A stretch of 64,000 nucleotides of DNA, taken from the NCBI GenBank assembly GCA_037893245.1, contig JBAIAA010000673.1:496001-560000 (forward strand). Direction: 5' to 3'. This document shows positions 11,401 through 26,400 of the stretch, piece by piece. The DNA is from Crossaster papposus. Taxonomy: Eukaryota; Echinodermata; Asteroidea; Velatida; Solasteridae. The notes beneath the pieces were generated by a model. It made no database searches. It was not told the origin of the DNA and saw nothing but the letters and a program-made list of their open reading frames with translations. How positions within the stretch are numbered: the first letter of the stretch is position 1; every line of letters begins with the position of its first letter. Made by a program: the position numbers and the translations under genes.

Positions 11401-14400
11401 ATGGAGCACGGGTGGCTTGTGTGTAGAGCGCTTGCCTCTCACCTATGTGGCCCGGGTTCGATTCCCGGCCCGGACCATATGTGACCTGTCACCACAATAT
11501 GAGAGTAAAGTCGGAAAATTGAAAATTGAGATATTGATATTTTCAATTTCTTGAGAAAGAGAGCTTTCCAATGGTATATAACACTTGGGGGTTTTGCGAT
11601 AAATACATTTTACAGCGCTCCAGAAAGTCACGGGTTTCACAAAACCTGTTTGTGAGAAAACTTACTTATAAACATCCTAAAGAAAACACACAAAAGATTG
11701 CCAAACAGGACAAGTAAGGTTCGGTTGAGCATAGCAACTGCTATGTTCTAATCATTATTTCTTCTTGAAACTTTTCACACATACACACTATTGTATAATC
11801 AACATAATATCAAAATTTCGAAAACGTGGGATAGTTACGAAGACCTAATTTGCATATTTAATTACCGTGTTAATTAGACCACTGATGGACTTTAATCCAA
11901 ACACTAACCATGCAAACACTACTCAAAATCATGTAATTTAAGAGGTTTTCGATCATCTGATTGCACCCCAAAATTAGGAATATGTAGAGGAGGACTTAGG
12001 CTTTCCAAATTACGCAAAATCTCAAAATTGACCACCCCTTCATATTTTGACTTTGGAAGGCCATATCTCCAAATCACATTGTGCGACTTTACTTTCATTT
12101 TGTGGTGACAGGTCACATATGTGAGTACGTTGTGCATTGGTTCTCTCCTGTGCCACGAGGTTTTTCTCCGGGTCCTCCGGTTTTCCTCCCTCTTTCGAAA
12201 AATCAAACACTTTCGATCTCAGGCTGTGCTCCGTAGTCATATACGAGTTTACGTGCCAGCGGCTCGACCACGTTGTAGCCGCGTCCTTCGCAATTCAGCA
12301 CACCAGCTGCGAGTAAGGATGCTTAGCCTCCCCAGTTATTATTATTATTACTATTATAACACCAATGCTGGTGGACTGTGATCCGTGGTAAGTACGATAA
12401 CTTTGCTTAGCTACTTACCAACGGTGTTGTCGTCAATCTCTGCAGGGGGGATTTCCTTGCTAGCCAACCAGACTTGGGTTACGAGCTTGTACAGATGGGA
12501 CACAATATCCAACGATTCTACATCACAAATTAAACAATACCAAACTTGAAAAGTGATCCAGATTCCTAATCCGACCAATAAGCTATCTACCCACCGAGTT
12601 TCGTTAAAATCCCTCTAGTAGGTTATTCGTGATCCTACAAACAACAGACAGACATACAGACAAACAAACAAACTCCTTAGTGGAGGTAATGACCTTGTGT
12701 TGTTGAGAAGACTGGTAAACATGTCTTCTTATGCATTCCCCACACTTTGACGAGTACCAGCATCTCGCGCAGTAAGCACAGCGTGGAAGTGTCCCTCAGT
12801 ATACTGATCTGCAAGGGTCAAAGGTCAAGATGATTGTTATCAACTTTGCATACCGCCATTTTTATGAAACTGCAGAATGGGTATTGCGTTGTTGGAGACG
12901 CGAGCATGGTTGCGATTATTTCTGTTCTGGGTTTTTTCTCCCATCTCTACTCTAGTCTAAAGTAAACTGTACCTTCTTCTCATTGTCTTTTTACTGCAGG
13001 TTTCTTCAGGCTTGCGAGCTAGAGTGCCTAGGGCGCTTTTGAGGGATCCTTATTTTCATTACCATTACCATTACCATTACTTCTCTGTGGTCTAACACTG
13101 ACTTGTGACCCGACTTGTGACCCGACTCGCGACCCGACTCGCGACCCGACTCGCGACCCGACTCGCGACCCGACTCGCGACCCGACTCGCGACCCGACTC
13201 GCGACCCGACTCGCGACCCGACTCGTGACTCAACTCGCGACTCAACTCGTGGCCTGACGCCCCAACGCCCGACTCGACCCACGACCCGACTCGACTCGCG
13301 ACGCGACTCGACCCGCGACCCGACTCGCAATTTGGCTTGGCTGCGTCTCTGATGTGCAAATCTTACGAACCCCTGGTTTGGTTGGATTTGTAGCTTGTTG
13401 GGGTACGGTGCTCAGCGTGTGGAGACAATAGTCTGCAATCCACTGGATCAACTGCTGTAAGGACTGTAGCGTATCTGCAGAATTAAAGAAAGGAGACCGA
13501 AACTAGACATTGCCACAATTCGTCACCGTAACCAAGAACTAACACTAATGTCACGTGATACTTCTGGCGTTTTCACAAAGTAACGCACACGGATAGCGTC
13601 ACTTCATGAAAACTCACAAATCAGATACGCCGTGTTTGAGTTTTCACGAAGTGACGCTGTCCGTGTGTATTAGCTAAGGGCTTTGTGTTACTTCGTGAAA
13701 ACGCCAGAAATTGGCCCCGCGTATCTAGTTTTTACGAAGCGACGCAATCCGTGTGTATTAGCTATGGGCTTTGCGTTACTTTGTGAGATCGGCAGAACTG
13801 GGTCGCGATACAGCTATGACGTTAGTGTTACTTCGTGGTAACGGCGACGATTTGAAGAAAAAAGAAAACGTAAAAGTAAAATGTTGTCACATATGGTTTG
13901 AAATAAATAATAAACAACGAAACAACAACAAATATATCGTCGCAGGTTTCACGAACTGACGCGACCGACCGCACAGAGGTAAAACGTGATTTAGAAATAA
14001 TCGCATTTGAAGTTGGTGATCTTTTAATATCCTTTTCTGACGGATTTGTGTCATGGGGAATTTCCCCCAAAATGAGTGTATGAAAGTTGATACCTTAAAT
14101 AATCTAGCCAAATACTTACTTCATAAAAATAATTTCACAGTTAATGAGAAGACGTTCATAAAGCACAAAGACACTTCGTGAAAACTTACAAACACACAAC
14201 GCGCATTGTGCAAGTTGCCCGTATCCAAACAGTCACTTCGTGAAAACGTTACACACACACCGCGTTGCCCGTATTCAAAGTGAAAACCCCAACACACACA
14301 CACACCGCGTTGCCCATATGCAAAGTGTCACTTCGTGAAAACGTTTACACACACACACCGCGTTGCCCGTATTCAAAGTGTCACTTCGTGAAAACTAAAT

Positions 14401-17400
14401 GTCAGTGGGTCGACTTGTCTTGTACGCATACAACAGATGCCGGCTTGTCGCGTAAACAGAACAACATCGTACTCATTGTTGAAAGCGAAGCATGGTATAC
14501 CACACAAGCGCTCCTGAGATCGAGCTTGTCATGTCACTTCGTGAAAACCTTTACGCGAGAGGTCGCTGTCACATTAGTTTTCACGAAGTGACATCTTTTG
14601 AACCGCCACTTCGTAAAAACGAAAAAACTCAGTTTACTTAGATTATATACAAACTTGTTTACTTTATTTGCAAAACTAAACAGATTTAAGGATTGAGACT
14701 TGGTAGAAAGAGAGATAAATGTATTTCCAGTCCAAATAGTGACTGAACCCATTTTCATAAAAAGTCAGACTTTTGAGTAAAACGTCACTTCGTGAAACCT
14801 GCGACGATATGTTGCCAGTTTATTTCAATTGCAAAGTTTGAAGAAATATTTCTCACGGCTTTTTGTTATTTAAGTATTTAAGAACTGCATAACGATTATT
14901 TGGTTTAATGCCAATTACATGTAGTTAATAATTACATTCTTTCGTGTGAATAATAGTTACATTGTTCAAATAACAGCTTTATAACTTGTGGGAGTAATAT
15001 GTATTTTTGTGTAACTTACATGGGTCCAACGCAAATTCCTTGGCGTCTAAGTTGAGGAGAACTTTGTTGAGATCCGACTCACAGCTGTGGGCACAGATAG
15101 CTGCAAATGAGAAGAGGAGAATTACAAGAGTAACCCTTAAAGGTAGTATACACCATTGGTAATTGCTTGAATTATCATGAATGGGTAGATTTGGGGGTTG
15201 TATTTTACAGTAAATATCGTTTAACTGACCTGCCTGAAGTTTTACAATCATAGATGCCGAGAAAAGCATGAAAGACAGCGTTTGTTTTCAACCGGCGTCG
15301 AGCAGTTATTATTATGTTATCTTTGTCTTTTTCGCGATCGCAAATTTTACCTCATAAAATTCAATTTTCAGAATAATTACAGGATATCTAGCGCAATCAT
15401 TTTGCTGAGAATCATTATTTCCCTTCAAATGAGTAAGATGTTTCTCAATTATATGGTAGTCAATATTTTCGATATCTGCAAATGGTGTATCCTACCTTTA
15501 AGTGTTGACATGTGCTCACATGTACTCACTTGTGGCTGACATGTGGCTGACATTTGGCTGACGTGCTCATATGTGCTGACATGTGCTGACATATGACTGA
15601 CAACTTTAAACAACTGACAGCTTTAAATAACTTTCAAATCGCTGCTTAACAGTCAAATTTATGCCAAACACAGCCCTCGGTCATTTAATTGAGCCTGTAA
15701 GCAGTAAGCACAGCAAAAGCACGCTTAACCACAGACAAACAAAAAATGCTTAAATCGGTGATATAACAATAGATATCTCCATTGGCGTACTTGTGGCGTA
15801 CTTGTGGCGTACTTGTGGCGTACTTGTGGCGTACTTGTGGCGTACTTGTGGCGTACTTGTGGCGTACTTGTGATTGACTTGTGATTGGCTTGTGATTGGC
15901 TTGTGACTGGCTTGTGACTGGCTTGTGACTGGCTTGTGACTGGCTTGTGACTGGCTTGTGACTGGCTTGTGACTGGCTTGTGACTGGCTTGTGACTGGCT
16001 TGTGACTGGCTTGTGACTGGCTTGTGTCTGGCCGGTGACTGGCCGGTGACTGGCCGGTGACTGGCCGGTGACTGGCCGGTGACTGGCCGGTGACTGGCCG
16101 GTGACTGGCCGGTGACTGGCCGGTGACTGGCCGGTGACTGGCCGGTGACTGGCCGGTGACTGGCCGGTGACTGGCCGGTGACTGGCCGGTGACTGGCCGG
16201 TGACTGGCCGGTGACTGGCCGGTGACTGGCCGGTGACTGGCCGGTGACTGGCCTGTGACTGGCCTGTGACTGGCCTGTGACTAATTGAGTTCTAATACCT
16301 GAGAGTTTCTCTGCGGGTGACTTGTCCTGAGTTGAGACACTGGATGGTCTTAGGAGCGATTTAAACTCTGATGAGATGGCATTGAGAAGCAGCTTGGAGT
16401 AGCAGTCAACAGACTTGCCTGCTCCGCTAGACGTCATTCTGAATTTTGCAAAAAGTGACAAAAGTAAATTAGGCCTTGGCTAAGTTTCATAGACCTTTTA
16501 TTTCGGAACCAACATCTTGGGAGATATTTTGATGGACTTTTAATGGACTTTTGATGGACTTTTGATGGACTTTGGACGGACTCTGGGCAGACGCAGGACG
16601 GACTTTGGGCAGACGTGGGGCGGACTCTGGACGGACTCCGGGCGGACTCTGGAAAGGCTCCGGGCGGACTCCAGGCGGGGGGACTCTGGGCGGACTCTAG
16701 GCGGACTCAGGACGAAATTGGGGCGGACTCTGGCAAACTTGGGGCGAACTCGAGGCGGACTTGGGATGGACTTGGGGTAGACTTGGGGTGGACTCGGAAC
16801 ATAATTGGGGCAGACTCGAGACGGACTCGGGACAGACTTGGGGTGGCGTTCAAAAAGTTTAGACCTGTGCAGAGAGCCCTTGACAGCCACCAGACGGGAG
16901 AACAGCAATTCCTGGGTGGACTTTGCCTGTCTGTTGAATGCCTCCGTCAGCCGGTCAATCACTGTGTCGACCATTCCTGATAAAAAAATATAAAACAAAG
17001 AACTATCTAAGACGCATCTTTGGACAGCATGCCAGATGGAACAATTTCCCAGAGAGTAGTGTCATTGATATCTTTACAACAGGTATTTTTTACAATATCT
17101 TGGTCGGTTAATTTTTGAATAGCTACAAAAGGTATGTTTCAGCTTTAAACAACTGGATCCTAATATCAAATTGCTGCTTAACAGCCAAATTTGTGCGTAA
17201 CCAGCCTTCACCTATTTCATTGAGCCTGTAAGCAGTAAGACAGCAAGAGCACGCTTACTTTAAAAACTACAAAAAAAGCCGTGACGTAACGACGTAAATC
17301 TTTATGCACGCACAACTATTAGTACATCCACGCCATGAAATAGTGCTTAACCAGTTTGCGCCGGAGGACGTATATACACGCATTATTTTCCCCAGATTCA

Positions 17401-20400
17401 AAACGGATGACGCATTACGTCACGAGCAAGGCCGAAAATGTCTGTCAGAAGCGAGCAAGGCCGAAAATGCGTGGCGTGCTTCCCGGTACCATCGGCCTGA
17501 ACCCGCCTCGGATCGTGTTTTGTTAAAAACAATCCCACACCTCGGCTCGGAACTGGTTTAGCAGCAAAACGATTTTCGCTACAGTAAGCACAACTTTTCT
17601 GCTAACTGTTAAGCAGCGTTATTAAAATTTGCTCTCTGGATTTTCAAAAGTGTTGAAGCAAATCTCACTAACCTGGTGTAACAGTGTGGAGCAGATCCCA
17701 CCACTCGTAGCCAGTCACCAGACTATACTCCAACAGGTTCACTACCTGGGCAATGGTATGGGCCCTAGCGGCACCTGCGAACAAGAAGTTTCAAAATGCA
17801 CTCCAAAATCAACATTCAAGGAAAGTGCAACTACGAAAACGTGTGCACACCATTCACGGATTATAAACCAAGGGCCAATTTCATAGAGCTGCTTAAGCAC
17901 AAATAGTTGCTTAAGCACAAAAACCCTTGCTTGGTAAATCCAGTTAGGAGCCACAATTTCACGGGATCGTTATGCTAAGCTAACAACAGCTAAATACCAA
18001 TCACAAATAATATACATCACATGGAGTTGTGGCTCGTAAGCTGGTTCTACTAAGCAAGATCGTTTTGTGCTTAAGCAATTTTTATGCTGAAGCAGCTCTA
18101 TGAAATTGGCCCAAACCCCTAACGGGAATTTCCCAAAAATGCGTCTCTGAGACACATCTTTGGAAAAGAATCTGTTATTGATTTCGTTAATATAAAAACC
18201 ATGCCTGAGGGAATAATTTCACAGAGTGTTATAGTGTCATGACTATCTTTGCAACAAGCTAGCTTTTCAACAATAATTTGGTCGGTTACTTTTTGGGACA
18301 GCTGCAAATTGTGTACTCTAGCTTAAAACTTGCCGATAGTGCAAGAGAATCACAATTACTTGGGTTCGGCTTAAAATTACGCATGACTCTATGGTAGCGG
18401 CTTCCCATAGACTTGTGTGTAATTTCAAGCCGTAGCCATGTTATTTGGACAAGACCCAAGGTGCAATGGAGGAACAGCGGCTTCCCATAGACTTGTGTGT
18501 AATTTCAAGCCGTAGCCATGTTATTCGAACAAGATCCAAGGTGCAATGGAGGAACAGCGGCTTCCCATAGACTTGTGTGTAAATTAAGCTGTAGCCATGT
18601 TATTCGAACAAGACCCAAGGTGCAATGGAGGAACAGCGGCTTCCCATAGACTTGTGTGTAAATTAAGCCGTAGCCATGTTATTTGAACAAGACCCAAGGT
18701 GCAATGGAGGAACAGCGGCTTCCCATAGACTTGTGTGTAAATTAAGCTGTAGCCATGTTATTCGAACAAGACCCAAGGTGCAATGGAGGAACAGCGGCTT
18801 CCCATAGACTTGTGTGTAAATTAAGCCGTAGCCATGTTATTCGAACAAGACCCAAGGTGCAATGGAGGAACAGCGGCTTCCCATAGACTTGTGTGTAAAT
18901 TAAGCCGTAGCCATGTTATTTGAACAAGACCCAAGGTGCAATGGAGGAACAGCGGCTTCCCATAGACTTGTGTGTAAATTAAGCCGTAGCCATGTTATTC
19001 GGACAAGACCCAAGGTGCAATGGAGGAACACAATCCAAATTTGGTCTTGGACCAAGAATCCTACGGGGGCTATAACCATGCTACCCTCCCCGACTCTTCT
19101 GCATACCTTGGTCGAGAGCCTGACCCAGCGTCGGTGCGATCTTGATCAGGCACAGCGCACCCATGCGGTCAATAGCCATGATGCTGCAGCACGTACTGGA
19201 CATTTCCATGCACACTAGATGCTTGCTGTTGTAGATCTTTTGTCTCTTGGCTGGAGTCGTTAAAAGGTTGGATACACCATTGGTAATAAGCCATTTGCGC
19301 GTGACCCCGAGTTAAATTTAAATAATATCTGGTACACTGACTTGTTCACACAGCTTGGCACAGTTTAACTTTAAATTCTCCAGACCAAAGACACTGTTGC
19401 TATATCACGTGATTCGGGGCAAGCTCAGAGAGACGCTCAGCACCAATACATTGTTTACAATGGGTGAGAATGGCAAAAAGACACCAGACCATTCCAGAGC
19501 TGGGGGTTGCTAGCGTATGACGCGTTAGGCTTGCCCCGAATCACGTGATATAGCAACAGCGTCTTTGGTCTGGAGAATTTAAAGTTAAACTGTGCCAAGC
19601 TGTGTGAGCAAGTCAGTGTAACAGATGTTATTCAAATTTAACTCGGGGTCACGCGCAAATGGCTTATTGCTTGAATTATCATGAATGGGTGGATTTAGAG
19701 GCATTGTAATTGATAGTAAATATCGTTTAACTGACCCGTTCAAAGTTTTACAATCATGGATGACGAGGAAAGCGCATTGGCCAATGGTTCTTCTGTTGGT
19801 CTTGTTTTTTTCGAGATCGCCAAACAGCGATCGCGATTTTTGAAATAAAATTTAATTTTTCGGAACAATTATAAGACATCTTGTGCAATCATTTTGCTGG
19901 ATGCCTACAATCATTATTTACTTTTAAATAAGTAAGATATTTCTTAATAATTTGATAGTAAAAATTGTTCGATATCTGCAAATGGTTTATCCTACCTTTA
20001 AATTACAAAATCAATACAAATCATTCGTGTCCTCTTTATTAAATCGGAACAAAAATGTAGGTGCGCAGTTTCACAAAGTGTCGGACATACATTTTGAATA
20101 TTTTTTTTGCTCTGGATTATGAAAATTTGAATTTTTAACCAGTTCGCGCCAGGGGATGTGTATCAAAACGGATGATGCATAAACACGTTACGAGCAAGGC
20201 CGGAAATGTCCGCCAGCAGCGAGCAATGCCGGAAATGCGTGGGTGTGCTTTCCGATACCATCGGCTTTAAACCCGCGCCTCGGCTCGGGAATGTTAAAAT
20301 AATCACGGCGCGAACTGGTTAAGGACAGCATTTCTAAATTTACAAGTTTACCCTGTGATCCTGTGTCCACTTTGGCCCCTTCGTACTTGAAGGGCGCACA

Positions 20401-23400
20401 TGGCTTCAACGAAACTCTGAAATTCAGTTTTTAAAAATCCAATTAAAAATCAACCAAAATTGTTACGACTTTATCCAGGATGTGAATTTGGAAGATGATG
20501 TGAATTTGGGAGAGGATGCGAATTTGGAAGAGGATGCGAATTTGGTAGAGGATGCGAATTTGGAAGAGGATGCGAATTTGGTACAGGATGCGAATTTGGA
20601 AGAGGATGTGAATTTGGAAGAGGATGTGAATTTGGAAGAGGATGTGAATTTGGAAGAGGATGTGAATTTGGAAGAGGATGTGAATATGGAAGAGGATGTG
20701 AATTTGGTAGAGGATGTGAATTTGGTAGAGGATGTGAATTTGGAAGAGGATGTGAATTTGGAAGAGGATGTGAATTTGGTAGAGGATGTGAATTTGGAAG
20801 AGGATGTGAATTTGGAAGAGGATGTGAATTTGGAAGAGGATGAAGAGGATGTGAATTTGGAAGAGGGTGTGAATTTGGAAGAGGATGTGAATTTGGAACA
20901 GGATGTGAATTTGGTAGAGGATGTGAATTTGGAAGAGGATGTGAATTTGGAAGAGGACGTGAATTTGCAAGAGGACGTGAATTTGGAAGAGGACGTGAAT
21001 TTGGTAGAGGACGTGAATTTGGTAGAGGACGTGAATTTGGTAGAGGACGTGAATTTGGTAGAGGACGTGAATTTGGTAGAGGACGTGAATTTGGAAGAGG
21101 ACGTGAATTTGGTAGAGGACGTGAATTTGGTAGAGGATGTGAATTTGGAAGAGGATGTGAATTTGGAAGAGGATGTGAATTTGGAAGAGGATGTGAATTT
21201 GGTAGAGGATGTGAATTTGGTAGAGGATGTGAATTTGGTAGAGGATGTGAATTTGGTAGAGTATGTGAATTTGGTAGAGGATGTGAATTTGGTAGAGGAT
21301 GTGAATTTGGTAGAGGATGTGAATTTGGAAGAGGATGTGAATTTGGTAGAGGATGTGAATTTGGAAGAAGATGTGAATTTGGAAGAGGATGTGAATTTGG
21401 AAGAGGATGTGAATTTGGAAGAGGATGTGAATTTGGAAGAGGATGTGAATATGGAAGAGGATGTGAATTTGGAAGAGGATGTGAATTTGGAAGAGGATGT
21501 GAATTTGGTAGAGGATGTGAATTTGGAAGAGGATGTGAATTTGGAAGAGAATGTGAATTTGGAAGAGGATGTGAATTTGGAAGAGGATGAAGAGGATGTG
21601 AATTTGGAAGAGGATGTGAATTTGGAAGAGGATGTGAATTTGGAAGAGGATGTGAATTTGGTAGAGGATGTGAATATGGAAGAGGATGTGAATTTGGAAG
21701 AGGATGCGAATTTGGAAGAGGATGCGAATTTGGAAGAGGATGTGAATTTGGTAGAGGATGTGAATTTGGTACAGGATGTGAATTTGGAAGAGGATGTGAA
21801 TTTGGAAGAGGATGTGAATTTGGAAGAGGATGTGAATATGGAAGAGGATGTGAATTTGGAAGAGGATGTGAATTTGGAAGAGGATGTGAATTTGGTAGAG
21901 GATGTGAATTTGGAAGAGGATGTGAATTTGGAAGAGAATGTGAATTTGGAAGAGGATGTGAATTTGGAAGAGGATGAAGAGGATGTGAATTTGGAAGAGG
22001 ATGTGAATTTGGAAGAGGATGTGAATTTGGAAGAGGATGTGAATTTGGTAGAGGATGTGAATATGGAAGAGGATGTGAATTTGGAAGAGGATGCGAATTT
22101 GGAAGAGGATGCGAATTTGGAAGAGGATGTGAATTTGGTAGAGGATGTGAATTTGGTACAGGATGTGAATTTGGAAGAGGATGTGAATTTGGAAGAGGAT
22201 GTGAATTTGGAAGAGGATGTGAATTTGGAAGAGGACGTGAATTTGAAAGAGGACGTGAATTTGAAAGAGGACGTGAATTTGGAAGAGGACGTGAATTTGG
22301 TAGAGGATGTGAATATGGAAGAGGATGCGAATATGGAAGAGGATGCGAATTTGGTAGAGAATGTGAATTTGGAAGAGAATGTGAATTTGGAAGAGGATGT
22401 GAATTTGGAAGAGGATGTGAATTTGGTAGAGGATGTGAATTTGGAAGAGGATGTGAATTTGGTAGAGAATGCAAATTTGGAAGAGGATGCGAATTTGGAA
22501 GAGGATGTGAATTTGGTAGAGGATGTGAATTTAGAAGAGGATGTGAATTTGGTAGAGGATGTGAATTTGGTAGAGAATGCGAATTTGGAAGAGGATGTGA
22601 ATTTGGTAGAGGATGTGAATTTGGAAGAGGATGTAAATTTGGAAGAGTATGTGAATTTGGAAGAGGATGTGAATTTCCAACTCGCTAATAGCATAGTTGG
22701 TATAGAGAGGCGAGCTATGGATCGAAAGGTCTGTGGTTCGAATCCGACTATCGGTAACGTTTGTATTTTTCTTCGACAAATTTTCTTATGGGTTATTTTA
22801 ACCCTAGAACAAAGTTGAAGGGAAAACCAGTTTAGGATACATAAGTGCAGGGTTGTAGCTACACATTTTTGAGGGCTGGCTGTTTTCGGGCTGGAGGGTT
22901 GAGCCATTGTAGTATCGGCCTAGTTTCTTTGTCAAAACTTTGCAATCGCCATGTAATGCAGCACAATTTGTGCCGGCTGGCAAGCTTCATTTTGATCCCA
23001 AGTGCCGGCCGGTGATTAGGAATGCCAGCTAGAACCGGCCGGCAATGGCCAGCGTAGCTACAACCCTGCATAAAATACAACAAGAACAAATACGCTGGTT
23101 AATTCTTATTCATAAATAACTTTGACAGTTTAGGCATTTCTATTGGTCGAGAGCCCGTCACGTGGCTGGTATTAAACGGATGATAAAGACATGGCTGGAA
23201 GTGTTTAAAACCAGCTAGCAACAAAGGTGCAATGACGTTGATGCCGTATTTGCTAACTGCTCATTCAATGGCAACGTCGTCGTGAATATGGCCCCACGAG
23301 CATCGCTATCGTCAGCTTAAAACACTGACACATGACACTTGGCAATAGTTTGCCAATATTTATCGATGATTTGGTCCAAAAAATGAGTGTAATTTGCCAA

Positions 23401-26400
23401 TCAGCTTAGAGTCTGGGTGCTGATAATTACCCTCGCCTTCAGCTTGGGTAATAATCAGCACCCAGACACCAAGCGGTATTAAACAGAGTGATTAAAACCG
23501 ACCGAACACACATTTATTTCCTTATTGGCTTCCAGTTTTTACCTGTGGAGCAGCTTCACAGTGCCATCTTGGAATGCGACAGCCATGACCATCCCAGGAC
23601 CATTGTAGATAGACTTACTGGACAGCTTGACTGGTAGCTTGGGCAGACACAGCCCTGTCACTGCTGAGGTGTTCGTGTAACAGGAACCAAACACCCATTT
23701 CTATACAAACACACCCCCCAAAACACCAACCAAAAACAAATTGTGATGCGATCAAGCAAAATCAGTCTAAAGTAGGCCCATGTCATTTTGGGGATTTTTA
23801 CATAGTCTTTTGTAGCGTACTTCAGGCTCCATTTTAGTGAAAACCCCATGTGAATACGACCCTTGGTTAAACAATTACAACCATTTGAACACCAGCATGT
23901 TAAAAATAAAGAAACTGAGAAAATAAAGTTTTTGTATTACTTCCCTTCTGAATTTGGTTAAAAGAGTATTTTCATGTAAAAGAAAAATATTTTCCCCATC
24001 TTTTTTTGTAAAAAAGTCAATTTGGATTTGTCCACCCCTACGAAAATATTTTGGCCCTATCTCAAAACAAGAATTGCCGAGTTCCGACTGATATTGCTTG
24101 ATCGCATCACAATTGTGACAAATACTACAACAAAAGCTTTTGATAAAGAACCTTTAAACCAACCAGTTCGCGCATAGATTATTGTAACATTCGCCGAGCT
24201 CGATCCGACGCGGGTTCACGCCGATTGTATCAGGAAGCACACATCCATGACATTCATGGCCTTGCTCGCTGCTGACAGACATTTCCGGCCTTGCTCGTTG
24301 CATGTTTATGCGTCATCCGTTTTGAATCTCGGGAAAATACTTTGCGTGTATATGTATATACATGGTTAAAAAGCCCACAATGTAAGCTTTCATTTAGTAT
24401 ATAATAGAGCTCCATAGCCCCTTTCATTTTGGAGATATGACGTGTTTACATATTGATTACTTCCTTGGAGTTCAAATTACACAACTGAGAAAACAGGCTT
24501 TGAAATAGCTGGCTCTGATGTACTACAACAGAACGATGCACACAATTTTTAATTTTTTTTAAAACTTTATTCATCAAAATCAACATTTCTTTAAATGAAA
24601 CCTGAAACCTGTGGGGATTAAATATGTCATTCTTGACAAAATGTGACCTGTTCCAACGAAACCCGGACAAAGTCGCACAATGTGTTTTGTCACAATGTAC
24701 TCCTGAAGTCATTTCGGGATGGATTTTACCATTTTGAGGTTTTAGGTTTTCCTAAGTCACTCACTATTAATCTACAATCTCCTCAAATTTGAACAAAATC
24801 CGTCTACCAGAAGTGTGTTTTTTTGTCAATTTTGTGAAACATTTGTGTATAGAAATAATACGCTTTTCTGAACTTCAAAGCTGTTTATCTCATAATTAGG
24901 TTGTCAGGGTTTTATCACTAAATCCAGACCCCCAGGAAGATAGGGTGGGGGTTCATATGTAAATGATACATCATTTTAAAGCGGAGAACCTAGAGAATTT
25001 GAAAAAAGCAAAATCTGAAAAACAAAAAAGTAGACTTTGTCCGGGTTTCGTTGGAACAGGTCACAAATTTAAATCACATTTTGATGAAATGTTCACCCTC
25101 TCAACGTTGAACAGGCCATTACAGGATAATGCACAGCGCGACTTAATACAATTTTGTGTAGAGCCGGTCACATATACGCCCTCCGGTGTAAACTGGTTTA
25201 ATGAGAACAGGGGCGTGTTCCACTTGCGCGAACAACACAAACATTGGCTAAATGTTGGTGATCTTTTTGTGCACAACTAAGGCATAACAACAAAAAATGT
25301 TATGTTGGCGTAACCCGACCGACCCTAAAAATACGGCCGACCCTGGAAATTCCTTTTTTCAAGGGACGAAATTTAATGATTAAAATCTATATAAATCTAG
25401 TTATAAATACGTTTGAAACCATTTCTGACCGTTTCTCATTGTTGTGTGTGTGGATTGTGTATATATTGAACCTGGACACGCTATCGTGTATCACTACCGG
25501 CTTAAACAATTAGAAAACATATCATTTTCATTGCTGGGAGGGAAACAAAACAAAAAAAATTAAAAACAAAATCCCTACCTACCTACCCTATTTTTTTGGG
25601 CCCGTTACGCCAACATAACATTTTTTGTTTACGCCTAATTAAACATTATTGGCAAATGTTGACAATGTTTGCTTCTCTTCTAGACCGACTCCATTTATTG
25701 GGCATAGGTAGTTTGGACCTTAGGGTAGTGTATGTATGCTTGTCCATATTATGGTTTTGGGGGGAGGGGGGAGATGCTACCTGGTACGATACTGCAATAA
25801 AACAGACAGTGAGTGAACATACGCACCTGGGTAGTGGGCTGTGACTCCCTTGAGGGTGGGGGGCTTGTCTGGAAGATCTTGTTCAATGGGATGAACTCCT
25901 TGCTGAGACTCCAGAACTCAACACAAGAACCGGAAGAACCTTCGTTTGGATCCAGAAAATGTGACAAATGGGCAACAAGCGACAAGTCAATTTGGAAGAA
26001 CTTTAACCCCAGCAAGTCCTGCAGGATTCATGTAGGATTTAGGCAGTGGTCACCAGTAATAAACATTGGAGAATTTTGCAGGATTCAGGTTACATGGAGT
26101 TTTTAACACTTTGGAAATGCAGGATTTTGCAGGATTCTGGTTATGTGTAAGATTAAATATCAGGGTTAAATATCATAACATTTTGCAGTTTTAGAGTCCA
26201 GCAAATCTACACCCTTCAAACTTATCTTCTATTTGAACCAATTCATGTGGTGCATTAGTTGGGATCACGGAATTCAGGAAAAAGGAACATTTGTAGCGAT
26301 AATCCAATGGTCTAATAAGCCATTTGCGCATGAGTGGCGTGACCCCGAGTTAAATTTGAATAACATCTGGTACACTGACTTGCTCACACAGCTTGGCACA

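Noticed and set aside
13006-13359. Minus-strand open frames rich in SGRE/GSRV repeats
   Set aside because: Read-through of a 12-bp minisatellite after MED16 exon 17, not an independent gene.
18399-19035. CRISPR-like array because of regular spacing
   Set aside because: The 80-bp units are contiguous tandem copies without unique spacers, in an animal intron.
20463-22907. Very long open frames (about 814, 778, 667 codons) of simple hexapeptide repeats
   Set aside because: They are products of an 18-bp minisatellite whose length is a multiple of three, and several frames on both strands are open. They lie in a MED16 intron.
23760-23849. Minus-strand stretch SLKWSLKYATKDYVK looking like the MED16 segment after exon 9
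   Set aside because: Splice phases to the next exon do not work. The exon ending at 23700 (KWVFGSCYTNTSAV...) gives both correct phase and better homology.
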